Shown one piece after another: positions 8,587 through 17,331 of a stretch of DNA of 64,000 bases. Source of the DNA: JAFGMR01 sp964632755 (lineage in GTDB: Archaea; Halobacteriota; Methanosarcinia; Methanotrichales; Methanotrichaceae); assembly GCA_964632755.1 (NCBI GenBank), contig CAZWDT010000001.1:1-64000 (forward strand), written 5' to 3'. The notes below the pieces were generated by a model. That model was given only the letters and a program-made list of their open reading frames with translations. It did not search any database and was not told where the DNA came from. Every line of letters starts with the position of its first letter. Position 1 is the first letter of the stretch. The position numbers and the translations under genes are program-made.

Positions 8587-9324
8587 TCAGACCTCTAGCT
8601 CCATCATATCGTGACCAAGCGGCCACCTCTTGACCGCGATCTCGTGGGGAGGGAATAGATGGCTCAGGTGGGTGAGCGCAACTCGCCGGACATCGAGCCT
8701 CCCTGCCAAGGCCACGGCCTCCTCGGCGTTCATGTGCTTATCCAGGTTGTAGCCAGGCGGCATGATGGCATCGGCAAGCATCAAGTCCGCGCCTCTCATC
8801 AGCTTCTGGCTAGCCGAGGGAATATCCTGGGTTGTGTCGCTCGTAATCACGAGCCTTTTGCTACCGTCTCTCACGAGGACTCCAACCGTCTCCGTAGGGG
8901 GATGGTTTACTGGAAGGAGGACGAACTCGGCTCCTGCGAGCTCAAACGGCTCCATTGCGACTGCGTCGTGCCGCTCGGGGCGCAGGAAGTAGAGGTAGTT
9001 CAGTATGTAGTCCATGGTGTCCTTCAGGGCATAGACCGGAACCCGGTTCTGCACCCTGTGGAAGTCGCCGAAGCCCGCATAGTGATCATAATGGGCGTGG
9101 GTCCAGATCACAGCATCCACGCGGGCAATCTCCTTCTTGAGAAGCTGCCATCTAAGATCGGGGCTTGTGTCCACGAGCACTCTATGTCCGTCGATATCGA
9201 TCAATACCGAGAACCTCATCCTCCGGCTCAGCCCCCCCCGGAGGGCATCGGTGCAGGCAGGACAGCGACAGCCGATCTTGGGGGTGCCTATGGCATCCCC
9301 TGTCCCAAGAAGGGTCACCATCAT
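8587..9324 (-). CDS. Metallo-beta-lactamase-fold phosphodiesterase, PhnP/cyclic-phosphodiesterase type
   Basis: A 245-residue MBL-fold hydrolase. It starts LLGTGDAIGTPKIGCRCPAC, the cysteine-containing N-terminus of the PhnP branch, has the metal motif HAHYDH near residue 96-101, a later metal histidine in LPVNHPPTE, the aspartate of ITSDTTQD and the last histidine in ALTHLSH. PhnP relatives cleave 5-phosphoribosyl 1,2-cyclic phosphate; substrate here is not established. The ATG overlaps the TGA of the upstream AAA ATPase gene (ATGA), so the two are translationally coupled. Confidence 0.85.
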   Translation of the reverse strand: MMVTLLGTGDAIGTPKIGCRCPACTDALRGGLSRRMRFSVLIDIDGHRVLVDTSPDLRWQLLKKEIARVDAVIWTHAHYDHYAGFGDFHRVQNRVPVYALKDTMDYILNYLYFLRPERHDAVAMEPFELAGAEFVLLPVNHPPTETVGVLVRDGSKRLVITSDTTQDIPSASQKLMRGADLMLADAIMPPGYNLDKHMNAEEAVALAGRLDVRRVALTHLSHLFPPHEIAVKRWPLGHDMMELEV

Positions 9325-10628
9325 GAGATGGTGCTCCGCCTGTGGTCGGAGATCCGCCGGTCGAAGTCCTCCACAGCTCGGAGGAGATCTGCCTGATCGA
9401 TCCTCTTGCGGTCTTCAAGCAGCGAGTTGAGCACGGCCTCGCGCACAACCAGGCGAAGGTCTGACCCTGAGTAGCCCTCGGTGAGCTCGGACAAAACGCC
9501 CGCGTCCACCTGGCCGTCGATGCGGAATAGTACTTTCTCAAGGATCTTTTGACGCATCTCCTGATCGGGAAGGGGAAAGGTCAGCACCTTGTCGAAACGC
9601 CGCCAGGCTGCATAGTCGAGTAGCTGGGGATGGTTCGTGGCCCCTATGAGCAAGACGCCATCGTCTATCAGGCTCACTTCGTCGATGGCCTTCAAGAGCG
9701 TGTTGACCGCCCTCTTGATCGCGCCATGCTCGTCGGAGGTCCTCGTCTTCGCGACGAAGTCGAACTCATCAATGAAGAGTATGCAAGGGCTCAGCCGTTT
9801 AGCGAGCTCGAAGACCTTGTCTACGTTCTTGGAGGTCTCTCCTAGGTACTGGCTTGTGACCATGGAGAGCTTTACCTCTATCAAGGGAAGGCCGAACCAT
9901 CCCGAGAGCGCGCGCGCGACAGAGGTCTTTCCCGTCCCGGGCGGTCCAACGAAGAGCAGCTTACCTATCTCGTGGAGGCCCACCTCCTTCAGATACTCTC
10001 GATGCTCCAAGGCCTTCGCAGCCTTTGCTATCTCGTCGCGCTGCTCCATAGTGAGAATGAGATCTTCGAGCTGCTCCCTAACGTCCTCGGGGGCGCTTAT
10101 GCGGACGAGCTTCAAGAGATCGTCGGCCTCCTTGACGTCGGAGCACATCTCCTTGATCTTTGCCTCGATCCATTCACGATCGGCGTAGAGGGGACGGTTC
10201 AGACTCCTTGCCTCGGCGTAGCTGACATCGAGCGAGTCGTAGTTCTGGTAGAAGTAGGCCAACGTTGGATTGGCCCGGATCATCTCCAGCGAGTCCTGGT
10301 GAGCCAACCACCTGGCCCCCAGGTCAAAGACGGTTAGCCGAAGCTGTGAGCCGAACTCCTCCAGGTTCACGAAGGGCAGCTTCTTGGACCTCGCCTTGAC
10401 GTCCATGGGGCCGTATATGCCCTCCACATCGGCAGATGTTACGTATATGGGGCGCTTGACGCCCTTTACCTGGTGATCGAAGTAACGCTTCCTGATCTTT
10501 GGAGGCAGGTCATCCTCGGTCAGGCCTTCCGATCGGTTGTATATCTCCGCGGTGAGCAGCAGCTCTGCGATCTCCATCGCTTCCGTCTTATCGGAACCCA
10601 TCTTCAGAACTCCATAGGGAAACTCCAT
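9321..10628 (-). CDS. Single-ring AAA ATPase, FtsH/Cdc48-like core without protease
   Basis: A 435-residue soluble ATPase. The first ~190 residues are unlike known substrate domains (helical, with repeated aromatic residues). The AAA module has Walker A GPPGTGKT at 228-235, Walker B ILFIDEFD near 283-290, a sensor-1 GATNHPQLLD and a YSGSDLRLVVREAVL helical lid. No protease or membrane domain follows. ATG at 10628 is preferred over a TTG one codon upstream; a gatttatctc TATA-like box lies ~35 bases before it. The gene is coupled to the downstream metallo-hydrolase by a 4-base overlap, suggesting that the ATPase and the hydrolase work together. Confidence 0.85.
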   Translation of the reverse strand: MEFPYGVLKMGSDKTEAMEIAELLLTAEIYNRSEGLTEDDLPPKIRKRYFDHQVKGVKRPIYVTSADVEGIYGPMDVKARSKKLPFVNLEEFGSQLRLTVFDLGARWLAHQDSLEMIRANPTLAYFYQNYDSLDVSYAEARSLNRPLYADREWIEAKIKEMCSDVKEADDLLKLVRISAPEDVREQLEDLILTMEQRDEIAKAAKALEHREYLKEVGLHEIGKLLFVGPPGTGKTSVARALSGWFGLPLIEVKLSMVTSQYLGETSKNVDKVFELAKRLSPCILFIDEFDFVAKTRTSDEHGAIKRAVNTLLKAIDEVSLIDDGVLLIGATNHPQLLDYAAWRRFDKVLTFPLPDQEMRQKILEKVLFRIDGQVDAGVLSELTEGYSGSDLRLVVREAVLNSLLEDRKRIDQADLLRAVEDFDRRISDHRRSTIS

Positions 10629-10780
10629 CAAGCTGGAGACTACTGGTGGCGTACGAGATGAGATAAATCTTTCCCAAGGCCCCTGTCAGCATCTTAAGGC
10701 CCCTCCCCCTCGTCAACTTTATCAACGATCAGGTAGGATGCCCTACGGCCGGCCTCGAGCCGGTTGGTGATCAAATATGT

Positions 10781-12280
10781 ATGCGTGGGATCGCTTTATT
10801 AGGTAATATTCGTCTTCTGGATACCACTCTGCGCGATGGAGAGCAGACCCCCGGAGTATCGTTGACCAGGGAGGGAAAGCTTGCCATCGCACAAAAGCTC
10901 GATCTATTAGGAGTACATGTAATAGAAGCGGGCTCTGCTATGACCTCTGAGGGCGAGCGTCAATCGATGAGGGCCATAGCCTCCGAGGGGCTCAACGCCG
11001 AGATCTGCGGATACTCCCGCGCGGTCTTGGGGGACGTGGACCATGCCCTCGACTGCGACCTGGACTCCATCCATCTCGTAGTCTCCGTCTCGGATCTCCA
11101 TATAGAGAGGAAGCTTCGCTCCACTCGAAAGGCCGTTTTGGAGAAGGCGGTGGAGGTTACCGAGTACGCAAAGGATCACGGCCTCATCGTGGAGCTGAGC
11201 GGCGAGGACGCAAGCCGCGCTGACCTGGACTTCCTCGAAGGGCTCTACCGCAAGGGCTTGGAGGCAGGGGCCGACCGGCTTTGCTTCTGCGATACCGTGG
11301 GCGTCCTCGTCCCTGAGAGGACAATCGAGATATTTCGCAGGCTCTCCCAGCTAGGCGCGCCGATAAGCGTCCACTGCCACGACGACTTCGGCATGGCAAC
11401 TGCAAACACAATAGCCGGCCTTCGGGGCGGGGCCTCAGAGGCTCATGTGACCGTCAACGGGATAGGAGAGCGGGCAGGGAACACCAGCCTTGAGGAGGTG
11501 GTGATGACCCTCGAGAACCTCTACGGCGCGGGAACGGGGATCAAGTGCGATATGCTCTACGGGCTCTCTCGCATGGTGTCCCGATTGACCGGAATCCAGG
11601 TGGCCCCGAACAAGGCAATCGTGGGGGAGAACGCCTTCACCCACGAGGCAGGCGTCCACGTCCACGGGATCAAGGCCGACGCCTCGACATATGAGCCTAT
11701 GAGGCCGGAGCAGGTGGGGAGAAAGAGGCGCATAGTGCTAGGAAAGCAGTCGGGCAGGGCCTCTGTGGAGCTTGCGCTCAAGGAGTTCGATATAGAGGTA
11801 TCGGAGACGCAGCTCCTGCAGATCGTCCATAGGGTAAAAGAGCTTGGGGATAAGGGCAAGAGGGTCTCGGATGTGGATCTGCAGACGATTGCCGACATCG
11901 TCCGCTCCATCCAGATAGAGCCCAAGGTCAAGCTTCAAGAGCTGACCGTTGTAAGCGGGAACAAGGTGACTCCCACCGCCAGCGTAAAGATAATGTTGAA
12001 TGGGGTAGAGACACTGGAAGCAGGCGCGGGCGTAGGCCCAGTGGATGCAGCCATAAACGCCATCAGGCGAGCTCTATCAGGGGTAGCCGACTTCCGCCTG
12101 GAGGAGTACCATGTCGACGCCATCACCGGGGGCACAGACGCGCTGGTTGAGGTATGGGTGACGATGGCAATAGCCGATAGGAAGATAACGGCACGCGGCG
12201 CGGGGGCCGATATAATCAGGGCCTCCGTTGAGGCCGTGCTGGAGGGCATCAACAGGCTGATGCTGATGGAGGAGAAATAG
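10781..12280 (+). CDS. cimA: (R)-citramalate synthase / 2-isopropylmalate synthase family
   Basis: A 499-residue enzyme of the LeuA/CimA family that condenses acetyl-CoA with a 2-oxoacid in the cytoplasm. The HMGL-like barrel carries RDGEQ at 18-22, HCHDD at 198-202, the NGIGERAGN metal/substrate segment, and ends in a LeuA dimer regulatory domain (about residues 370-499). Citramalate synthase is preferred over isopropylmalate synthase because the gene leads the ilvB-ilvN-ilvC run, giving a pyruvate route to isoleucine as known in methanogens, and because the length matches archaeal CimA. The paralogue LeuA cannot be fully excluded. ATG at 10781 follows ggttggtgatc; a ctttatcaac box lies ~60 bases upstream. 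ilvB starts two bases after the stop. Confidence 0.8.
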   Translation: MRGIALLGNIRLLDTTLRDGEQTPGVSLTREGKLAIAQKLDLLGVHVIEAGSAMTSEGERQSMRAIASEGLNAEICGYSRAVLGDVDHALDCDLDSIHLVVSVSDLHIERKLRSTRKAVLEKAVEVTEYAKDHGLIVELSGEDASRADLDFLEGLYRKGLEAGADRLCFCDTVGVLVPERTIEIFRRLSQLGAPISVHCHDDFGMATANTIAGLRGGASEAHVTVNGIGERAGNTSLEEVVMTLENLYGAGTGIKCDMLYGLSRMVSRLTGIQVAPNKAIVGENAFTHEAGVHVHGIKADASTYEPMRPEQVGRKRRIVLGKQSGRASVELALKEFDIEVSETQLLQIVHRVKELGDKGKRVSDVDLQTIADIVRSIQIEPKVKLQELTVVSGNKVTPTASVKIMLNGVETLEAGAGVGPVDAAINAIRRALSGVADFRLEEYHVDAITGGTDALVEVWVTMAIADRKITARGAGADIIRASVEAVLEGINRLMLMEEK

Positions 12281-12281
12281 A

Positions 12282-13952
12282 ATGACCAAGATGAGCGGTG
12301 CTGAGGCGATACTCGCATGTCTCAAGGAAGAGGGCGTAGATGTGATGTTCGGCCTGCCGGGCGGGGTGCTCCTGCCGCTGTACGACGCTATCTACAGCTC
12401 CGATATCAGGCATATACTGGTAAGACATGAGCAAGGGGCAGCTCACGCGGCCGATGGCTATGCCCGTGCAACTGGAAAGGTAGGGGTATGCCTTGCAACC
12501 TCCGGGCCCGGTGCCACAAACCTCGTAACCGGTATCGCCACAGCGTTCATGGACTCCGTCCCAATGGTTGCGATGACCGGTCAGGTCCCAACCAACCTGA
12601 TTGGGAAGGACGCCTTCCAGGAAGCCGATATAACAGGCATTACCTTGCCAGTGACCAAGCACAGCTACCTCCTTCGAAGCGCCAGCGAGATCCCAAAGGC
12701 ATTCAGAGAGGCCTTCTACATCGCAAGAAGCGGCCGTCCAGGGCCTGTGCTCATCGACCTTCCAAGGGACATCACCGTGGAGGAGATGGAGTTCAGCTAC
12801 CCGGAGATCCACCTTCCCGGCTACCAGCCTTCGGTCAAGGTTCACCAGATGCAGATCAAGAAGGCGGCGAGAGCCCTCATAGAGGCAGAGCGGCCTGTCA
12901 TCTACGCTGGCGGCGGGATTCGTTACGCCAATGCCCACCAGGAGCTCTTCGAGCTTGCGATGAGGTTGAACGCCCCAGTTACAACCACCCTGATGGGCAT
13001 GGGGTGCTTTCCCGAGGACAATCCCCTTTCCCTTGGGATGCTCGGCATGCACGGGACGAAGTACGCAAACTTCGCAATGCAGGATGCCGATCTCATCCTG
13101 GCCGTGGGCGCGAGGTTCGATGACCGCGTAACAGGTAGCATCGCGACATTCGCCCCCAAGGCCAAGATCATCCACATCGATATCGATCCAGCCGAGATCG
13201 GAAAGAACGTCCGCGTGGATATCCCGGTCGTCGGGGATGCCAAGAACGCGTTATCGGAGATGCTCATCCATGTGAGCTCCCGGCCACGGACCGCCTGGAA
13301 CGATAAGGTCGATTACTGGAAGAAAGAGTTTCCCCTGCGCTATGTGATGTCCGAAGAGGTGATCAAGCCCCAATTCGTCGTCGAGAAGATCTGCGAACTC
13401 TGCCCTGAAGCGATAATCGTGACCGAGGTTGGACAGAACCAGATGTGGGCAGCTCAGTTCTTCACCCACAAGGATCCCCGACGGTTCATATCCTCCGGCG
13501 GACTCGGCACCATGGGATACGGGCTCCCCGCAGCGATCGGCGCCAAGGTGGGAATGCCTGACTGCGAGGTCATCGACATCGCTGGGGACGGAAGCATTCA
13601 GATGAACATCCAGGAACTCGCAACTGCGGTCCTGAACGATATCCCGGTCAAGGTGGCCATATTGAACAACGGGGTCCTCGGCATGGTGCGGCAATGGCAG
13701 GAGCTCTTCTTCTGCGAGCGCTACTCCCATACGACGCTTGGAAGCTGCCCCGACTTCGTCAAGCTGGCCGAGGCCTATGGGGCGCTCGGCCTTCGGGCAA
13801 CCAAGCCATCGGAAGTCGAGGACGTGATCAAGGAGGGCCTTGCCTCGGACAAGCCCACCGTCATGGATTTCAAGGTGCATAGCAAGGAGATGGTCTCCCC
13901 AATGGTTCCGGCCGGGGCATCCCTCGCGGAGATCCTGGAGCTGGAGGGCTGA
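12282..13952 (+). CDS. ilvB: Acetolactate (acetohydroxyacid) synthase, large subunit
   Basis: A 556-residue thiamine-diphosphate enzyme that makes 2-acetolactate from two pyruvates and 2-aceto-2-hydroxybutyrate from pyruvate plus 2-oxobutyrate. The catalytic glutamate is E50 in VRHEQGAAHAADGYARATG, the FAD-type middle domain is intact, and the ThDP/Mg motif runs from GDGS at 435-438 to ILNN about 27 residues later. It starts right after cimA with a ggaggaga ribosome site and is followed two bases later by ilvN, so the catalytic and regulatory subunits are made together. Confidence 0.96.
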   Translation: MTKMSGAEAILACLKEEGVDVMFGLPGGVLLPLYDAIYSSDIRHILVRHEQGAAHAADGYARATGKVGVCLATSGPGATNLVTGIATAFMDSVPMVAMTGQVPTNLIGKDAFQEADITGITLPVTKHSYLLRSASEIPKAFREAFYIARSGRPGPVLIDLPRDITVEEMEFSYPEIHLPGYQPSVKVHQMQIKKAARALIEAERPVIYAGGGIRYANAHQELFELAMRLNAPVTTTLMGMGCFPEDNPLSLGMLGMHGTKYANFAMQDADLILAVGARFDDRVTGSIATFAPKAKIIHIDIDPAEIGKNVRVDIPVVGDAKNALSEMLIHVSSRPRTAWNDKVDYWKKEFPLRYVMSEEVIKPQFVVEKICELCPEAIIVTEVGQNQMWAAQFFTHKDPRRFISSGGLGTMGYGLPAAIGAKVGMPDCEVIDIAGDGSIQMNIQELATAVLNDIPVKVAILNNGVLGMVRQWQELFFCERYSHTTLGSCPDFVKLAEAYGALGLRATKPSEVEDVIKEGLASDKPTVMDFKVHSKEMVSPMVPAGASLAEILELEG

Positions 13953-13954
13953 TC

Positions 13955-14446
13955 ATGAGGCATACCATAGCGGTCATTGTGGAGAACAACCCTGGCGCCC
14001 TTACAAGGATCTCGGGGATGTTCAGCCGGAGGAGCTTCAACATCGACAGCCTCTCCGTCGGTGCGACCGACCATCCAGACTACTCCCGCATGACGATATG
14101 CGTGCACGGGGACGAGGAGGTCCTCGAGCAGGTGATAAAGCAGCTCTCCAAGCTGATCAACGTCATCAGGGTGAGCTTGCTCGAGCCGGAGGAGTCTGTA
14201 GAACGCGAGCTCGCCTTGATCAAGGTGAACGCGGACAAGAACTCCAGAAGCGAGATCATGCAGCTGATCTCGGTCTTCCGAGCCAAGATCATCGATGTGG
14301 CTCCTCGCTCCATGGTCATCGAGGTGACCGGGGATGAGAAGAAGGTCGACGCCATGGTGCGGCTGCTTCGTCAGTTCGGGATCAAGGAGATGGCACGAAC
14401 GGGCCGGGTCTCCATGGTGCGGGGGACCAAGGTCGTGAAGGTGTAA
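13955..14446 (+). CDS. ilvN: Acetolactate synthase, small regulatory subunit
   Basis: A 163-residue ACT-domain protein that activates the large subunit and gives valine feedback control. The N-terminal ACT domain begins HTIAVIVENNPGALTRISGM and includes the FNIDSL segment; the second half matches the ALS_ss C-terminal domain. It is two bases downstream of ilvB and is followed by a 71-base gap before ilvC. Confidence 0.96.
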   Translation: MRHTIAVIVENNPGALTRISGMFSRRSFNIDSLSVGATDHPDYSRMTICVHGDEEVLEQVIKQLSKLINVIRVSLLEPEESVERELALIKVNADKNSRSEIMQLISVFRAKIIDVAPRSMVIEVTGDEKKVDAMVRLLRQFGIKEMARTGRVSMVRGTKVVKV

Positions 14447-14517
14447 CCTTCGCTTCGCCCTTGGTCCATCTATTCGATATGCGATGCTGGATGCGTCACT
14501 CAAAGAGGTAATTGTAA

Positions 14518-15513
14518 ATGGCAAAGATATACAAGGATAAGGATGCGGATCTGGATATTCTGAAGGATAAGGTGATAGCCATAGTGGGTTACGGCAACCA
14601 GGGCCATGCCCAGGGAGCCAACCTGGCGGACTCCGGCCTAAACGTCATCGCCGCCGACCTGCCCGGCTCCCCTGCCTGGAAGAGGGCTGAGGAGGATGGA
14701 ATCAGGGTGGCATCCGTCGCCGAGGCCTGCAAGGAGGCGGACTACATCCAGATGCTGCTTCCAGACGAGCTCCAGGCGAGGATCTACAAGAGCGAGATCG
14801 CCCCTTACATGGATGAGGGAAAGATCCTGGGCTTCTCCCACGGCTTCAACATCCGCTACTACCAGATCGTGCCCCCCGAGAACGTCGATGTGGTAATGGT
14901 CGCGCCCAAGGGGCCAGGCGACCTCGTAAGAAGGACATATCAGGAGGGGATAGGAGTCCCATGTCTCGTTGCAGTTCAGCAGGATCATTCCGGAAACGCC
15001 TTCAGGTACGCCATGGCCTACGCCAAGGGGATCGGCGGAACCCGGGCGGGCGTCCTCGAGACGACCTTTAGCGAGGAGACAGAGACCGACCTCTTCGGCG
15101 AGCAGGTCGACCTCTGCGGCGGGGTCACGGCCATGATCAAGGCGGCATTCGAGACGCTTGTTGATGCTGGCTACCAGCCCGAGATCGCCTACTTCGAGGC
15201 ATGCCACGAGCTGAAGCTGATCACAGACCTGATCCACGAGGGCGGCCTCATGAAGATGTGGAACGCCGTCTCGAACACGGCCGAGTACGGGGGCCTCACC
15301 CGCGGCGAGCGGATCATCAACGAGGAGTCCAGGATCGCCATGGAGGAGATCCTCGACGAGATCCAGTCGGGGGAGTTCGCCCGCGAGTGGATCCTCGAGA
15401 GCCAGGCAGGCCTCCCTGTGAAGAGGTCGCTCGAGCAGCTGGAGAGCGAGCACCTCATAGAAGAGGTGGGCGCCGAGCTTCGAGCGATGATGCCCTGGCT
15501 CGGGAAGAAGTAG
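14518..15513 (+). CDS. ilvC: Ketol-acid reductoisomerase (class I)
   Basis: A 331-residue NADPH-dependent enzyme that isomerises and reduces acetolactate to 2,3-dihydroxyisovalerate. The Rossmann motif is VGYGNQGHAQG near residues 24-34, and the knotted C-terminal domain has the metal-binding DLFGEQVDLCGG and E-rich helices. The length is that of the short class I form. It is preceded by gaggtaattgtaa and a 71-base spacer after ilvN, close enough for the same operon. Confidence 0.96.
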   Translation: MAKIYKDKDADLDILKDKVIAIVGYGNQGHAQGANLADSGLNVIAADLPGSPAWKRAEEDGIRVASVAEACKEADYIQMLLPDELQARIYKSEIAPYMDEGKILGFSHGFNIRYYQIVPPENVDVVMVAPKGPGDLVRRTYQEGIGVPCLVAVQQDHSGNAFRYAMAYAKGIGGTRAGVLETTFSEETETDLFGEQVDLCGGVTAMIKAAFETLVDAGYQPEIAYFEACHELKLITDLIHEGGLMKMWNAVSNTAEYGGLTRGERIINEESRIAMEEILDEIQSGEFAREWILESQAGLPVKRSLEQLESEHLIEEVGAELRAMMPWLGKK

Positions 15514-15526
15514 GGGGGTGGTCGGC

Positions 15527-15557
15527 CTCCCTGCCACCTCTTTTATGCAGCAGGGAG
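15527..15557 (+). terminator. Hairpin after ilvC
   Basis: A perfect 8-base stem ctccctgc/gcagggag with a 15-base loop containing tttta lies 14 bases after the ilvC stop. It may end or stabilise the cimA-ilvBNC message; there is no strong T-run directly after it. Confidence 0.4.
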
Positions 15558-15597
15558 TCTAGGTCATTGACCATCTTTCAGGGATATTCTGGGTAAA

Positions 15598-15610
15598 TTT
15601 TTATATATGG
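15598..15610 (+). promoter_or_regulatory. TATA box before the PPC-domain protein
   Basis: The tract tttttatatatgg lies ~35 bases before the ATG at 15641, leaving a short leader that holds a ggggggaaa ribosome site. Confidence 0.6.
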
Positions 15611-15640
15611 AGCGTGCTAGAACTACACGGGGGGAAATTC

Positions 15641-16924
15641 ATGGCAAAACTCCTAATCGGCCTAATCGGCCTATTGATCATGTTATATCCGGCGTTCTGT
15701 CTGGAGACTAACGCATCCGATATCGAGACCATTGCATCCGGCATTGAGGCCAATGCATCTGATATCGAGACCGCTACATCCGGCATTGAGGTCAACGCAT
15801 CCGATGTCGAGACCGCTACATCCGGCATTGAGGTCAACGCATCTGACGTCGAGACCATTGCATCTGATATCGAAACAGGCCTGCCCATCCAGGCGGCTGC
15901 AGTACCCGCCCCGAAAGGGGCGATCGATCTTGGGTCGCTTGGATCTGAGATGTACACGAGCTCCCACGAGGGATCCCTGAGCTATCCCGGAGAGGAGGCC
16001 TGGTACGAGTTCGAGATAACCGAACCTGTACGGGCAATCCTGCTCGCCTCAAGTCCCGACGGCAACTTGGTGATGGTGCTCTTCGACCAGGATATGAACT
16101 ACATCACCTCGGCCAGCGGCATACTCAACGAGGAGATGGAGCCTGGATCCTACTACCTCCGGCTGGGCACCTGCCCCTACGAGGAGGTCGACTATTCCAT
16201 AACCCTCAGTAACTCCTTCGAGATCGAGCCAAACGATGGCATAAGCGACGCCCAGGACCTTGGGGAGATCTCAGAGAGCCAACAGATCGGCGGATCGATC
16301 CTTCCTAGCGGCGATGTGGACTTCTTCAAGTTCGAGATACCATCGGAACATGGCGCAATCTCCATCCAGGCGGAGACCGACTTGAATACGCCTGCCCTCA
16401 TCCTTTACGCGATGGACGATGAGGAAGGTCGGTATCTGCCCGTAGCGACAGGAAGCAACCGTATCATCCAGATGGTGGACGAGGGATCCTACTATCTGCG
16501 TGTGCAGGGCGATGGACAGCGCACCACGTTCAATTACACCTTGAGCATCTCCCAAGCTGCCTGGGAATGCGACAATGAACCAAACGACGGGTTCGAGGAG
16601 GCCGCCTATCTGGGAGAGGTGGACCTCTCCTCCGCGCTCGATGTTGACGGCTGCATTGCCAAGGAGGAGGACGTGGACTACTTCGCCTTCGATCTCCTGA
16701 ATATGTCAAACGTCGTACTGGAGACATCGGGCGAGGATGGCGACTCGAAGATATGCCTATACGACTCCGAAGAGAGCGAGGTGGACTGCGACGATGATGG
16801 AGGAGACGGAGTATGGAGCCTCATAGAGGAAGAGCTTGAGCCCGGACGGTACTTCGTCAAGGTGGAGAGCTACTATGGGGATGCCACCTTCTCCTACAAG
16901 CTATCGATATCCGCAGAGGAGTAG
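15641..16924 (+). CDS. Secreted protein with an NAS heptad-repeat head and three PPC domains
   Basis: A 427-residue exported protein. The ATG at 15641 opens a signal peptide ending near AFCLE; a GTG at 15614 is in frame but lacks reason. Residues ~24-79 are eight heptads alternating NASD(I/V)ET with (I/A)(A/T)SGIE(A/V). Three bacterial pre-peptidase C-terminal (PPC) beta-sandwich domains follow, each with the pattern E.EPND....A..LG and a closing YYLRV or YFVKVE strand (about residues 110-185, 190-300 and 305-427). PPC domains usually assist secretion or binding and are found in archaeal surface proteins. There is no protease domain and no C-terminal anchor. Confidence 0.85.
   Translation: MAKLLIGLIGLLIMLYPAFCLETNASDIETIASGIEANASDIETATSGIEVNASDVETATSGIEVNASDVETIASDIETGLPIQAAAVPAPKGAIDLGSLGSEMYTSSHEGSLSYPGEEAWYEFEITEPVRAILLASSPDGNLVMVLFDQDMNYITSASGILNEEMEPGSYYLRLGTCPYEEVDYSITLSNSFEIEPNDGISDAQDLGEISESQQIGGSILPSGDVDFFKFEIPSEHGAISIQAETDLNTPALILYAMDDEEGRYLPVATGSNRIIQMVDEGSYYLRVQGDGQRTTFNYTLSISQAAWECDNEPNDGFEEAAYLGEVDLSSALDVDGCIAKEEDVDYFAFDLLNMSNVVLETSGEDGDSKICLYDSEESEVDCDDDGGDGVWSLIEEELEPGRYFVKVESYYGDATFSYKLSISAEE
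15710..15877 (+). repeat. Eight 21-bp units coding for heptads with N-glycosylation sequons
   Basis: Eight in-frame 21-base units encode the heptad series. Four units carry Asn-Ala-Ser, a potential archaeal N-glycosylation sequon, at a 14-residue spacing. Unit-to-unit DNA similarity is high, and the pair at 15773-15814 is nearly repeated at 15815-15856. Confidence 0.9.
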
Positions 16925-17331
16925 ATCGGATAAAGATCGATGGCGGGCCGGGCGCAAGCTCGCCTCCGATCTTCGACATTTTTTACAGCTGCCGCCTTGC
17001 CTGATTCTGGATCGATCGCGCTCAGATCTGCCCAAGGGAAGCTCATCAAGCTCTCTAAATAGTCCATTAACGGCTCGTATAGCCCCTCAGGACCCACGTT
17101 CAATAGGGCGCTTATCATCACCAATCGGGGAAGCGTCTGAGTCGTTGCGAACTTTAAAAGCATGCGCGTGTTGAATGGCCAGAGGGAATAGGATGAGACC
17201 GTCTCGGAGAGCGGTTTTTGATAATTAACATATTAATATTGTTTGTTTATAATAAGTAGATCCGATGATGTCATCATCATCATCATCCTCTGCAGAGAGA
17301 AACTTATTAACAGATAAAAGATAGTTACCCT
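16925..17331. other. Intergenic stretch with a possible short minus-strand remnant
   Basis: A 407-base gap. A minus-strand open frame at 16894-17163 would encode 89 residues with protein-like composition (for example LPRLVMISALLNVGPEGLYE) but overlaps the end of the PPC gene and matches nothing I recognise; I do not call it. From 17220 the sequence is AT-rich, with a gatgatgtcatcatc palindrome inside a short atc repeat at 17263-17287. Confidence 0.5.

Noticed and set aside
10741..10775. Attenuator or riboswitch before cimA
   Set aside because: A GC-rich ccggcctcgagccgg stretch is nearly palindromic but too short and without an aptamer-like fold.
16894..17163. Minus-strand 89-residue frame
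   Set aside because: Protein-like composition, but it overlaps the end of a real gene, has no recognisable family and no good promoter.
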